Shown in pieces: positions 1 to 8,054 of a stretch of DNA of 64,000 nt. Below the pieces are notes generated by a model. The model saw only the letters and a list, made by a program, of their open reading frames with translations, searched no databases and had not been told where the DNA came from. The translations under genes were made by a program, and so were the position numbers. The first letter of the stretch is position 1. Every line of letters starts with the position of its first letter. This stretch comes from Sedimentitalea sp039941015. Lineage in GTDB: Bacteria > Pseudomonadota > Alphaproteobacteria > Rhodobacterales > Rhodobacteraceae. The stretch lies in the NCBI RefSeq assembly GCF_039941015.1, contig NZ_JBDVFI010000067.1, one strand, 5' to 3'.

Positions 1-1077
1 CGGTTTGTCGAGCAGCGCCATGCGCAGATAATAGGGTGCAGGCAAGACCGCACGCGCCGAAGGGGCATCCATCAGGGTCGCGGCAGGTTGCCCGAAAGTC
101 GGCAACCGAAAGCCACGTGCCAGATCGCAGACATCGCCCATGACGGCGCTCGCCGTTGGGCCTTCGCCAGCGCCGGGACCGCGCAGTACGATCTGTTCCA
201 CCGCGTTGCCTTCGATGACGATCATGTTGGTGCCGCCTTCGAGCTGCCCGAGCGGAGAGGAGGCGGGCACCAGACAGGGTTGCATGCGCTGTTCCAGCCC
301 GCGCCCTGTGCGCTGAGCCACACCCAGAAGCTTGATGCGATACCCCATGTCAGAAGCCTGACGGATGTCGTCGATGGTAATCCGCTGGATACCTTCCAGT
401 TCGATGCCGTCAAAATCAGGTCGGGTGCCGAAGGCGATGGAGGCTAGCAGCGCCAGTTTGTGTCCGGCGTCAATGCCGCCCACGTCCAGATTGGGATCCG
501 CTTCGAGATAGCCGAGATCGCTGGCTTCCTGAAACACCTCGTCATAGGGCAGACCGGCATTTTCCATGCGGGTCAGGATGTAGTTGCAGGTGCCGTTCAT
601 GACGCCCATTACACGGGTAATCTCGTTCGCGGCCAGCCCCTCGGTCAGGGCCTTGATCACCGGGATGCCACCGGCAACGGCGGCCTCGTACCGGATCACA
701 CGGCCTGCGGTTTCGGCGCGCTCGGCCAGTGCCTGACCATGAATCGCCAGCATCGCCTTGTTGGCCGTCACGACATCCTTGCCTGCGTCGATCGCGGCTT
801 CGGTGGCGTCCTTGGCCGGGCCGTCAGTGCCGCCCATCAATTCAACGAAAACATCCACGTCGTCGCGTTTGGCCAGAGCGACCGGATCGCTCTCCCAGGC
901 ATAGTTGCCCAGGTTGACACCCCGGTCCTTGTTTGCATCCCGTGCTGAGACGGCAGTGATCTGGATGTCGCGCCCGGTACGGGCCGACAACAGGGCGGCC
1001 TGGCTGCGAATGATCTTGACCACGCCCACACCAACGGTGCCCAAACCGGCTATTCCAAGCCGCAGAGGTGCTGTCAT
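1..1077 (-). CDS. hom: Homoserine dehydrogenase (3'-truncated by window edge)
   Basis: Catalyses NAD(P)H-dependent reduction of aspartate semialdehyde to homoserine, the branch point to threonine and methionine, in the cytoplasm. The reading frame stays open to the window edge, giving 359 residues. Visible are an N-terminal Rossmann motif GLGTVG (residues 11-16), a TANKAML segment near 105, and the family signature region NGTCNYILTRM (161-171) through DPNLDVGGIDAGHKLAL (194-210). Full-length bacterial enzymes are about 430 residues, so the C-terminal ACT regulatory domain lies outside the window. The ATG is preceded by AAGGGA at suitable spacing. Identification is firm; only the end is missing. 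Confidence 0.96.
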   Translation of the reverse strand, partial: MTAPLRLGIAGLGTVGVGVVKIIRSQAALLSARTGRDIQITAVSARDANKDRGVNLGNYAWESDPVALAKRDDVDVFVELMGGTDGPAKDATEAAIDAGKDVVTANKAMLAIHGQALAERAETAGRVIRYEAAVAGGIPVIKALTEGLAANEITRVMGVMNGTCNYILTRMENAGLPYDEVFQEASDLGYLEADPNLDVGGIDAGHKLALLASIAFGTRPDFDGIELEGIQRITIDDIRQASDMGYRIKLLGVAQRTGRGLEQRMQPCLVPASSPLGQLEGGTNMIVIEGNAVEQIVLRGPGAGEGPTASAVMGDVCDLARGFRLPTFGQPAATLMDAPSARAVLPAPYYLRMALLDKP

Positions 1078-1155
1078 GAACCTGTCCCTTGTTCTTGTTT
1101 CTGGCTGTGCCTTAGCGGGTTCGGTGCAGGGGCGCAACGCGACACATGCCGTCGA

Positions 1156-1470
1156 TCACCCTTCGACCCCGGCCCGCATCCGCGCCTCGGTTTCTTCGTC
1201 CACAACTGTGGCGTTGTTCAGTCTGCGCGCGCGCTCCTGCAAGGCATCCCGGCGGCTTTCCAAGTCTTGTCGCACATCGTCGCTGCGTTCTTTGGGCTCG
1301 GGCAGGGGGATCAGCAGGGTTTCGATAGGCGCAAGCGCCGGATAGTCGGCGCTCTCAAGACTTGCAGACAAGGTATCATCCAGTTGCGGAATTTGCGCAC
1401 AGCCTGCCACCAGCAAGGCTGGGCCAATGACCCGCACCCAGGCCTTGGGTCCTCTGGACTGTGATGACAT
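1156..1470 (-). CDS. Small lipoprotein, function unknown
   Basis: 104 residues. A hydrophobic stretch after a basic N-terminus ends in a lipobox, LVAGC (Cys24), so a membrane-anchored lipoprotein is expected. The mature part is proline- and glutamate-rich in the middle and then charged and helical, with RRDALQERARRLNN suggesting a short coiled coil. I chose the ATG with GAGAGG five bases upstream over a GTG two codons earlier. It reads toward hom and is divergent from the TetR gene, sharing an intergenic region that holds a perfect palindrome, so it may be a target of that regulator. No family recognised. Confidence 0.7.
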   Translation of the reverse strand: MSSQSRGPKAWVRVIGPALLVAGCAQIPQLDDTLSASLESADYPALAPIETLLIPLPEPKERSDDVRQDLESRRDALQERARRLNNATVVDEETEARMRAGVEG

Positions 1471-1539
1471 CAGCACCTCTCATGTCGCGATCTGAACAAC
1501 GTGATGCCCGTTTGGCGTTTCTGGTGCAAGCAGGGGTTT

Positions 1540-1561
1540 TATCTGAACATATGTTCAGATA
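1540..1561. promoter_or_regulatory. 22-bp perfect palindrome, probable TetR operator
   Basis: The core ATCTGAACATATGTTCAGAT is its own reverse complement, and one further flanking T/A pair extends it to 22 bp. It ends 11 bases before the chosen ATG of the TetR gene, in the intergenic region shared with the divergent lipoprotein gene. TetR-family dimers bind such dyads and commonly repress their own gene and a divergent neighbour. The site is seen; binding is inferred from position and symmetry. Confidence 0.7.
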
Positions 1562-1572
1562 GCATCCTTGGC

Positions 1573-2160
1573 ATGGCTCGTACCACCGGTTCACATTCCG
1601 ATATCACCGGACCTCGTATTCGCGAGGTTGCAATGCGCCTTTTTGCCCAGCAAGGATATGCCGCCGTATCGATGCGCCAGATTGCCGCCGGCGTCGGGGT
1701 GCAGGCCGGAGCCCTTTATAATTACACGCCTGACAAGCAAAGCCTGTTGTTCGGCCTGATGCAGGGCCACATGCAGGATCTGCTGACAGCGCGGGCGGAA
1801 CGGGATCGGCCCGAAGATCCGCTTGCCCAACTTGAGGATTTCACCCGCTTCCACATCGCGTTTCATATGGAGCGGGCAGATGCAGTGTTTGTCTCCTACA
1901 TGGAGCTGCGCAATCTTGACGATGAGAATTTCGCGACCATCGAATCCTTGCGCCGTCGATATGAGGATGAGCTCGAACAGATCCTGCGACAGGGAGTCTC
2001 CACCGGTATTTTCTCCGTGCCGGACACCAAGATCGCGACGCTGGCTTTGATTGCCATGCTGACAGGGGTCAATACATGGTATCGAACCGGAGGCAGATTG
2101 TCGGTCAAAGAGGTCGAAGCGATCTACTGGGATATGGTCCGCAAGGCTGTTGCGCCCTGA
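1573..2160 (+). CDS. TetR/AcrR family transcriptional regulator
   Basis: 195 residues. The N-terminal helix-turn-helix region (about residues 8-55) shows the family pattern: IREVAMRLFAQQGYAAVSM, then QIAAGVGVQAGALYNY with a recognition helix ending in YNYTPDKQSLLF. The remaining alpha-helical part would be the ligand-binding and dimerisation domain. A longer reading of 24 extra codons exists, but it would run through the palindromic operator, so I chose the internal ATG at the start of MARTTGSHSD. It is convergent with the pirin gene and divergent from the small lipoprotein. The ligand cannot be read from the sequence; autoregulation is likely. Confidence 0.92.
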   Translation: MARTTGSHSDITGPRIREVAMRLFAQQGYAAVSMRQIAAGVGVQAGALYNYTPDKQSLLFGLMQGHMQDLLTARAERDRPEDPLAQLEDFTRFHIAFHMERADAVFVSYMELRNLDDENFATIESLRRRYEDELEQILRQGVSTGIFSVPDTKIATLALIAMLTGVNTWYRTGGRLSVKEVEAIYWDMVRKAVAP

Positions 2161-2200
2161 ATAAAGGCGCAACAGTTATCATCAATGATGGGCGGTGGTG

Positions 2201-3112
2201 CTAATGGGCGGCTTGCACAAAAGTTCCGTTGCGCAGATCCTTCATCGCCTGCCTTAGTTCCGCCTGCGTGTTCATGACGATCGGCCCGTGCCAGGCAACG
2301 GGTTCGTCAATCGGAGCCCCCGAGATCAACAGGAACCGAACGCCTTCGGGACCGGCCTGAACAGTGATCTCGTCGCCGGTGCCGAACCGCACGAGCGTCC
2401 GGTCACCAGACAGATCGCGGATATTGACCTCTTGGCCGGCCACTTCCTTTTCCAGCAGAATGCCAGTTGGGTCCGAGGCATCGACAAAGGCTGCTGCCCC
2501 TTCGAACACATAGGCAAATGCCCGGCGATAGGTGTCGATGCGAAACGTCTTGCGCACGCCTGCGGGCACCGACACGTCAAGGTATTGAGGGTCGGCCGCG
2601 ATGCCATCGACAGGCCCGGTCTTGCCCCAGAATTCACCTACGATGACGCGCACCCGCGTGCCGTCGTCATCTATGACCTCGGGGATGTTCGCAGCGCTCA
2701 CATCCTGATAGCGGGGTGCGGTCATTTTCTGCGCGGTGGGAAGATTGCCCCAAAGTTGGAACCCGTGCATCTGCCCGGTGGCGTTCCCGTGCGGCATTTC
2801 CTGATGCATGATGCCCGATCCGGCGGTCATCCATTGCACGTCACCAGCCCCAAGCGTCCCGGCGTTGCCAAGCGAATCGCCGTGATCGACGCTGCCGGAC
2901 AGCACATAGGTGATGGTTTCAATCCCGCGATGCGGATGCCAGGGAAATCCCTTGATGAAATCTTCTGGCCGGTCATTGCGGAAATCATCGAACAACAGGA
3001 ATGGGTCGAGTTCGGTCGGATCCTGAAACCCGAAAGCGCGGTGCAGCTTTACGCCGGCACCTTCCATGGTCGGTATCGCCTTGCGAGTTTCGAGCGTTGG
3101 TCTGAGGGACAT
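2201..3112 (-). CDS. Pirin family protein
   Basis: 303-residue cupin protein of the pirin family. Pirins bind one metal ion (usually iron) in the N-terminal cupin; some have quercetinase-like activity or act as redox sensors. The metal-site region WHPHRGIETITYVLSG (about residues 58-73) followed by a downstream HGD and a later HQEMP gives the expected three His and one Glu. The C-terminal pirin domain follows. I chose the ATG at MSLRPTLETRK because the 25 preceding codons are not family-like and overlap the promoter region. The divergent neighbour is the dehydrogenase gene. The physiological substrate is not predictable. Confidence 0.9.
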   Translation of the reverse strand: MSLRPTLETRKAIPTMEGAGVKLHRAFGFQDPTELDPFLLFDDFRNDRPEDFIKGFPWHPHRGIETITYVLSGSVDHGDSLGNAGTLGAGDVQWMTAGSGIMHQEMPHGNATGQMHGFQLWGNLPTAQKMTAPRYQDVSAANIPEVIDDDGTRVRVIVGEFWGKTGPVDGIAADPQYLDVSVPAGVRKTFRIDTYRRAFAYVFEGAAAFVDASDPTGILLEKEVAGQEVNIRDLSGDRTLVRFGTGDEITVQAGPEGVRFLLISGAPIDEPVAWHGPIVMNTQAELRQAMKDLRNGTFVQAAH

Positions 3113-3334
3113 GGTTCTGACTCCTGCGCTGTGTTTCGTTAAACAAAAGATAGGTGTGAAATGATGCTTCGCAAATGCCGTTCCCAAACTGGACCTGTGC
3201 GTAGATGCGCAGAGAACCCAATGGAGCGAAGGGTAGTTCGACGCGGTGACGTTTCGGGATTATAAGGTCGCAAATGGATCAGACCGTGGCGATTTGACAG
3301 AACAGGCTTTGAGGAATTTGTCAGGGGAGACGGC

Positions 3335-4288
3335 ATGATGCGCGTTGGATTCGTTGGATTGGGAAATGTCGGTGGCAAGCTTTCGGGGAGCTTGCTGCGC
3401 AACGGGATCGACCTGTCGGTCCATGATCTGAATCCGGAGCTTGTCGACGCGTTTGTCGCGCGCGGCGCAGTCGCCGGGGGCAATCCTGCGGCCATGATGC
3501 GGGACTGCGATGTGGTGATTACCTGTCTGCCAAGCCCGGCAGCCAGCGATGCGGTGATGTCCGAAATGCTGGAAGAGGTCGGTCCGGGCAAGATCTGGTT
3601 GGAAATGTCCACCACTGACGAGGCCGAGGTCAGGCGATTGGGCGATGCAGTACAGGCGCGGGGTGGTGCAGCCGTTGACTGCCCGGTATCCGGCGGGTGT
3701 CATCGGGCCGACAGTGGCAACATCAGCATCTTTGCCGGGTGTGCGCGTCCAACGTTTGAACGGGTTCTGCCTTTGCTGACCACGATGGGGCGACGTGTTC
3801 TCCATACCGGCGATCTCGGCAGCGCCAGTGTTCTCAAGGTGGTGACCAACTATCTCGCCACCGCCAATCTGGTCAGCTGCGCCGAGGCGCTGGTTGTGTC
3901 CAAGGCCGCTGGCATGGATCTGAACGTGGCCTACGAGGCGATCCGGATCAGTTCCGGGACGAGTTTCGTGCATGAAACCGAAAGCCAGGTGATCCTGAAC
4001 GGCAGCCGCGACATTTCATTCACCATGGACCTAGTAGCCAAGGACATCGGCCTGTTTCAACAGGTGGCCGATCGTGCCGGAGTACCCTTGGAGATCAGCC
4101 CGAAACTGATCGACATCTTTGCGGATGGTATCGAACGCTTTGGCTCGCGTGAACTCTCGCCCAACATCATCCGGCGCCTTGAGGAAGCCACAGGCCTCGA
4201 TATCCGCGCGCCCGGATTTCCGACTGAGATGGTTGATGATGAACCCGAAGAACCCGGCGCTGAGGTCATCATCGCGCGCGATGGATAG
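3335..4288 (+). CDS. NAD(P)-dependent oxidoreductase, 3-hydroxyisobutyrate dehydrogenase family
   Basis: 317 residues with beta-hydroxyacid dehydrogenase architecture. The N-terminal Rossmann fold begins GFVGLGNVGG (5-14); the substrate-binding signature DCPVSGG is near 115-121; the proposed catalytic Lys168 lies in LKVVTNYLATAN. The family oxidises 3-hydroxyisobutyrate, tartronate semialdehyde or similar acids. Which one is used here is not clear, because it does not sit in a valine-degradation operon. Its last 20 residues are unusually acidic and may be a lineage-specific tail. Two consecutive ATGs exist; the first follows GGGGAGA. Confidence 0.87.
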   Translation: MMRVGFVGLGNVGGKLSGSLLRNGIDLSVHDLNPELVDAFVARGAVAGGNPAAMMRDCDVVITCLPSPAASDAVMSEMLEEVGPGKIWLEMSTTDEAEVRRLGDAVQARGGAAVDCPVSGGCHRADSGNISIFAGCARPTFERVLPLLTTMGRRVLHTGDLGSASVLKVVTNYLATANLVSCAEALVVSKAAGMDLNVAYEAIRISSGTSFVHETESQVILNGSRDISFTMDLVAKDIGLFQQVADRAGVPLEISPKLIDIFADGIERFGSRELSPNIIRRLEEATGLDIRAPGFPTEMVDDEPEEPGAEVIIARDG

Positions 4289-4355
4289 AGACCGCCTGTA
4301 CATCGAGCATCGGACTGCGATATGCGCCTTGTGACGCAATCGGCAGGAGGTCGCC

Positions 4356-4826
4356 ATGCAATCGGATGTTATCGCAGTGGTAGAGGCCACGGCGTTTCGG
4401 CGCTGGATGGCGGTGGCGACGCTTGTCGGTGTCTCGGTGCTTTTGATCTATACCGGGGTGCAGGCGGGGTCGTCAGCGTTGCTGAGCGTCTTTGCCATAG
4501 CGCTTGGGATATTTTCTCTGGTCATTGGTGCGCGGCTCTATCAGGCAACCCGGCATCGCATTGAGCTGACCAGCGAAGGCTTGCGGGACAGCAGCGGCAT
4601 TTCTATCGCCAGACTGGACGAAATTGCGTCCTTGGACCGGGGATTTCTTGCATTCAAACCTTCAAACGGATTTGTGCTGCGCACCCATGCACCAAGTGGG
4701 AAAATCTGGCGGCCCGGTCTGTGGTGGCGGATTGGTCGTCAGGTCGGCGTGGGCGGCGTCGTACCGGGGCATCAGGCCCGTTTCATGGCGGACCGTCTCG
4801 CGGAACTCGTCGCGGCGCAGCGCTGA
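4356..4826 (+). CDS. Hypothetical two-helix membrane protein
   Basis: 156 residues. Two hydrophobic segments (about residues 17-33 and 41-58) form a hairpin in the inner membrane. They are followed by a roughly 95-residue soluble part with alternating beta-like segments, including HRIELTSEGLRDSSG and a Gly/Arg/Trp-rich stretch, which resembles small membrane-anchored PH-like domain proteins. An AGGAGG sequence precedes the ATG. It follows the dehydrogenase gene in the same direction and converges with the Tad-like cluster. I do not recognise a specific family. Confidence 0.72.
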   Translation: MQSDVIAVVEATAFRRWMAVATLVGVSVLLIYTGVQAGSSALLSVFAIALGIFSLVIGARLYQATRHRIELTSEGLRDSSGISIARLDEIASLDRGFLAFKPSNGFVLRTHAPSGKIWRPGLWWRIGRQVGVGGVVPGHQARFMADRLAELVAAQR

Positions 4827-4864
4827 TCGAGGTCAGTAGAGATGTTGCAGTTCGGTACGAGTGT

Positions 4865-5431
4865 TCACCCGAGACTGCTTTGCCCGTCCCACTTGATCTG
4901 ATCGACGAACCGGGGCCGGGTAAACACAAAGTTCTCCAGCTTGGTTTTTTCCATGCCGATCCTGAACAGCGGGGTGAACGTGTTTTCCGTCTCTACCAGG
5001 ATAACGATCTCATTGTCTGGCATGGTGGGGAGCCTGCCTGCATACTGGCTGACCGTTCCGTCGTTCATCTCGCCCGGAAAACCACGGTTTGCCGACCAGT
5101 TGACGTGATACCGGTTCTCGGATTCGTCCCAGCGGATGACTGATATGCGCAGTGCAATGTCGCTCGGCGTGTGGGTCATCATCCCAAAGAGTTCGTACAT
5201 GCTGTCGACGTAGGCGTCGTTGATATCAGTCGTTTCCCGAGAAATCAGATCGCTGATCGTATAGGCCGCTTTCAGGTTCGCGGTGCTTTGATGATAGCCG
5301 TCAAAATAGACGTAGGACGCCATGAACGCCCAGAATACAAACGGCATCGCAAGGATGAATTCTACGGTCACGCTGCCGCGCGTGTCGTTCCAGAAATTTG
5401 CGAGAAAGGTGCGGAGTTGTGCAGGTCGCAT
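4865..5431 (-). CDS. TadE/TadF-like pseudopilin-type protein
   Basis: 188 residues. The N-terminus has the TadE-like signature: a short basic segment, Gly-Ser-Val-Thr-Val-Glu-Phe (residues 19-25) and then a hydrophobic helix with PFVFWAFMASYVYF. The Glu five residues after the Gly is typical of type IV pilin-like precursors. The rest is an extracytoplasmic domain. It is the last gene of a three-gene unit of TadE-like proteins, three bases after the previous gene. Family knowledge: TadE/F are minor pseudopilins of Flp pili. The ATPase, secretin and prepilin peptidase genes are not in this window. Confidence 0.83.
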   Translation of the reverse strand: MRPAQLRTFLANFWNDTRGSVTVEFILAMPFVFWAFMASYVYFDGYHQSTANLKAAYTISDLISRETTDINDAYVDSMYELFGMMTHTPSDIALRISVIRWDESENRYHVNWSANRGFPGEMNDGTVSQYAGRLPTMPDNEIVILVETENTFTPLFRIGMEKTKLENFVFTRPRFVDQIKWDGQSSLG

Positions 5432-5434
5432 GGT

Positions 5435-5974
5435 CTACCTCGGCTCCTGCACAAACGCAGAGGTGGACACCAGCGCGTATTGACCGGCGCCGTCCTTCGC
5501 GATGTTCTTGCCAAGTCCGGTGGTGGGAAACACCGGCGAAATCTTGGCGCAGGCGCGCAGGATCATCAGTTCGTTGTCGCCTGCGTCATTCTTGAAGTTT
5601 ATCTTAGGCTGCACGTTTCTGGATGCGTCCGTACAGCTGGCTTCGCGCGCAACGTTCCCCCAGTTTCGCGGATCGACCTGGATCATCTCGAGCCTGAGGT
5701 TGGATTTGCAATTGCTGATGAAACCGGCGCGGTCGCAGATCAGGTCCTTGATCGCGTCGTGCTGCGGGGCAGAGCCTGTGCTGAGGCGGATATCGCGTAC
5801 GGTCAGGTCCATTGCTCGCTCGAGGCTGGAATGGTTCAGCGTCATCATACCCAGTTCAATACCCGATAGCATGAAGAGCAGCATTGCAGGGAAGGTGATG
5901 GCAAATTCAACAGTCCCGTTGCCGTTCTCTGAACGCAGAAAGCGCCGTATCAGGATCGAAACCCGGCGCATCAC
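5435..5974 (-). CDS. TadE-like pilus assembly protein
   Basis: 179 residues. The N-terminal pseudopilin motif GNGTVEFAITFPAMLLF (residues 18-34) is followed by the rest of a single hydrophobic helix and a periplasmic domain with several cysteines (in LICDRAGFISNC, CTDAS and RACAK) that may form disulfides. It overlaps the upstream TadG-like gene by four bases and is followed three bases later by the third TadE-like gene, so the three are probably translationally coupled. Confidence 0.85.
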   Translation of the reverse strand: MMRRVSILIRRFLRSENGNGTVEFAITFPAMLLFMLSGIELGMMTLNHSSLERAMDLTVRDIRLSTGSAPQHDAIKDLICDRAGFISNCKSNLRLEMIQVDPRNWGNVAREASCTDASRNVQPKINFKNDAGDNELMILRACAKISPVFPTTGLGKNIAKDGAGQYALVSTSAFVQEPR

Positions 5975-7737
5975 TGCGTCAGTCTCAGCTTGCGGATCGA
6001 CGACGCGATCGACGAAAAGGCAATCCGAATCTTTTCGCCGTCTGCATCTCGTTTTACCTCAAAGAAATGCGCGTCGGAGCTGGCGCAGTATTTCAGCATA
6101 TCAACACCACCCGATGGCGCGTCAAAGCCAATCGTGAACACGATGATGTTGTTGTCCTTGGCGACATCGCAGATACGTTCGGTACGCCCATTCTTGACCC
6201 AGGTATCCACATAATTGCGAATGTCGTGATACCATTTTCTGTTGGCTTCCGATGGTGACATGAACGGATAATAGTTTTCGTACAGGTTCGCCTTCAGCGT
6301 GACGTGCGCCCATAGGTCCGGATAGCTGATGTTGACCGGGGTGCCCGGTTGTGACCATTCCCTGCACGACCAATCGCCCGGGGTATCCCCGATACATCCC
6401 TCAATGCTGTCATCGGGATGGTTTGCTCCATACGGGTGATCGGCCCATTTGTTCCCGTCATTTACCCAATTGCCATGCCGGTCATAGTGCCCCTTGTTGT
6501 CGTCGGGCCAAAAATAGGCTTCGGCTGGTGGGTGGTAGATCGAGTAAGCCTTTTCGTCGATGTTGTAGAAGATATCAGAGGGACCCTCGCGAAAACCCTC
6601 GTTGACAAAATACTGATCGGTGTTCTGGCCATCGGTCATCAGCACAATCACCTTGAGCGTTTCGCCATCGTTGTAATTTGTCGGCAGGTTCGCGGCACTT
6701 TCCGGAACTTCGCCAATCGTGCTGAGTGAATTTACGGCGGTGCGCAGGCTGGGATCGAGCAGGGCTGTACCCCACTTCATGCCAACGTCAATCGAGGTGT
6801 TGCCGCGGGCCGTCAGGTTTCTGATATAGCTTTTCAAAGCATCCGGATCGGATTGCATAAGCAATATTTGACGATTCAGATCAGCCTCGCAGACGGGTAG
6901 GGAGTCCCGTTCTATGTCATTTCCGACGAGAGTGATCTCGTCTTGGTTCAGACCATTGAATTCATTCCACGGATCAAAATGCATCGTGCGCTGGTATTGG
7001 TTGGCATATGAGAGAGATGCCGTATCGAAATCGGCGCTCTCAAAGTTGATGCAATTCGAATACCGGTGTTCCTCGGAGACATTGAACTGCTCCATGAGGG
7101 TTTGTGGCACAGAGACCTGCGTTGCATAGGGGACGATCGACATGGTCATGTCGCCATCGGCGCTGTTGTCCGCCATGGTGTCAACAAACTCTTGCGCCGC
7201 CGTGATCAGGTTGGTCAGGCGGTTGTTGTTGTTCATTGACCCGGAGACATCCAGCACCAAGGAAATCTCGACCCCATCGATGCGTTCCTCGGCTGTGCCT
7301 GCGGCGGGGGCGGTCAAGGTGTCAACACCACTCATATGCATGAACTGGGTGTCGATCTCGGTGCTGGCCGTAGCTGACACCACGCGATAGCCGAGTCCTT
7401 GGTCGACCGTGACCGAGGTGAGGTAATCGCCCAGCCCCGATTTCGCAAAGTAGTCTTCGACGACCTCCGAAGGGTTCATCGGCTGATCAAGATCTGCCGC
7501 CGCGAGCACAGCACGGTCCAACGTGGCCTGAAGTTTGGAACGGTCGCGTTCAAAGCGCATGAAGTCGATGCCGATACCTGCGACCATCAAGATGATGAGA
7601 AATGTATAGACGCCAAACACCAGCATCGCGCCACTGTCGTCGCGTGCGAACCGACGCAGAAAACTGGCGAGCGCAGATGCGCACGCTGATCGTCTGTCAA
7701 GACGGTTCAGTCTGCTGACTTTGGCGTTAGAACCCAT
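5971..7737 (-). CDS. TadG-like protein with von Willebrand factor A domain
   Basis: 588 residues. After a basic N-terminus, a TadE/G-type segment (GAMLVFGVYTFLIILMVAGI, about 36-55) gives one membrane helix. A VWA domain follows with a complete-looking metal-ion-dependent adhesion site: DVSGS (near 162), a Thr in ARGNTSID and the Asp of MTDGQN. A large insertion rich in Trp, Tyr and His (about 395-500) splits the last part of the VWA fold. Family members are surface-exposed parts of Tad/Flp systems or surface adhesins. A GAGG sits seven bases before the ATG. First gene of the three-gene unit; the AT-rich region upstream should carry its promoter. Confidence 0.88.
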   Translation of the reverse strand: MGSNAKVSRLNRLDRRSACASALASFLRRFARDDSGAMLVFGVYTFLIILMVAGIGIDFMRFERDRSKLQATLDRAVLAAADLDQPMNPSEVVEDYFAKSGLGDYLTSVTVDQGLGYRVVSATASTEIDTQFMHMSGVDTLTAPAAGTAEERIDGVEISLVLDVSGSMNNNNRLTNLITAAQEFVDTMADNSADGDMTMSIVPYATQVSVPQTLMEQFNVSEEHRYSNCINFESADFDTASLSYANQYQRTMHFDPWNEFNGLNQDEITLVGNDIERDSLPVCEADLNRQILLMQSDPDALKSYIRNLTARGNTSIDVGMKWGTALLDPSLRTAVNSLSTIGEVPESAANLPTNYNDGETLKVIVLMTDGQNTDQYFVNEGFREGPSDIFYNIDEKAYSIYHPPAEAYFWPDDNKGHYDRHGNWVNDGNKWADHPYGANHPDDSIEGCIGDTPGDWSCREWSQPGTPVNISYPDLWAHVTLKANLYENYYPFMSPSEANRKWYHDIRNYVDTWVKNGRTERICDVAKDNNIIVFTIGFDAPSGGVDMLKYCASSDAHFFEVKRDADGEKIRIAFSSIASSIRKLRLTQ

Positions 7738-8054
7738 CGTTAAACCTCATCCGCTCTAATAGGGACATCGGATAGAAAAATCTATTACTCTATGGTTGCG
7801 GAACGTGACGAAATTTGGACACAAATCGCGCCGCATTGCGCGTATTATCTACATATTTAGTATAATCCTAACCCTATCATAGCAGGGACTCTCTACCGAA
7901 CCATCCATCCTTTCCGACGCGTATTATGGTCGATTTTGTGCTGGTATGTACAGGATCATGTCAAATATGTCGCCAAACTTCACCATCTCGTCATAGGTTG
8001 GCTTCTAGAACACAGCGCAAGTGAGTCGTTGTGAACGTTCGGGAGGAGAAACGC
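7738..8054. other. AT-rich divergent intergenic region
   Basis: This 317-base region separates the TadG-like gene from glutamate dehydrogenase, transcribed away from each other, so both promoters should lie here. It is visibly richer in A and T than its surroundings, with TATAAT at 7861-7866 but no convincing -35 element at the right distance. The last 15 bases hold the GGAGGAG ribosome-binding site of glutamate dehydrogenase. I find no tRNA, small ORF or strong dyad. Confidence 0.6.

Noticed and set aside
2288..3142. 284-codon forward frame opposite pirin
   Set aside because: Shadow; pirin metal-site motifs are on the reverse strand.
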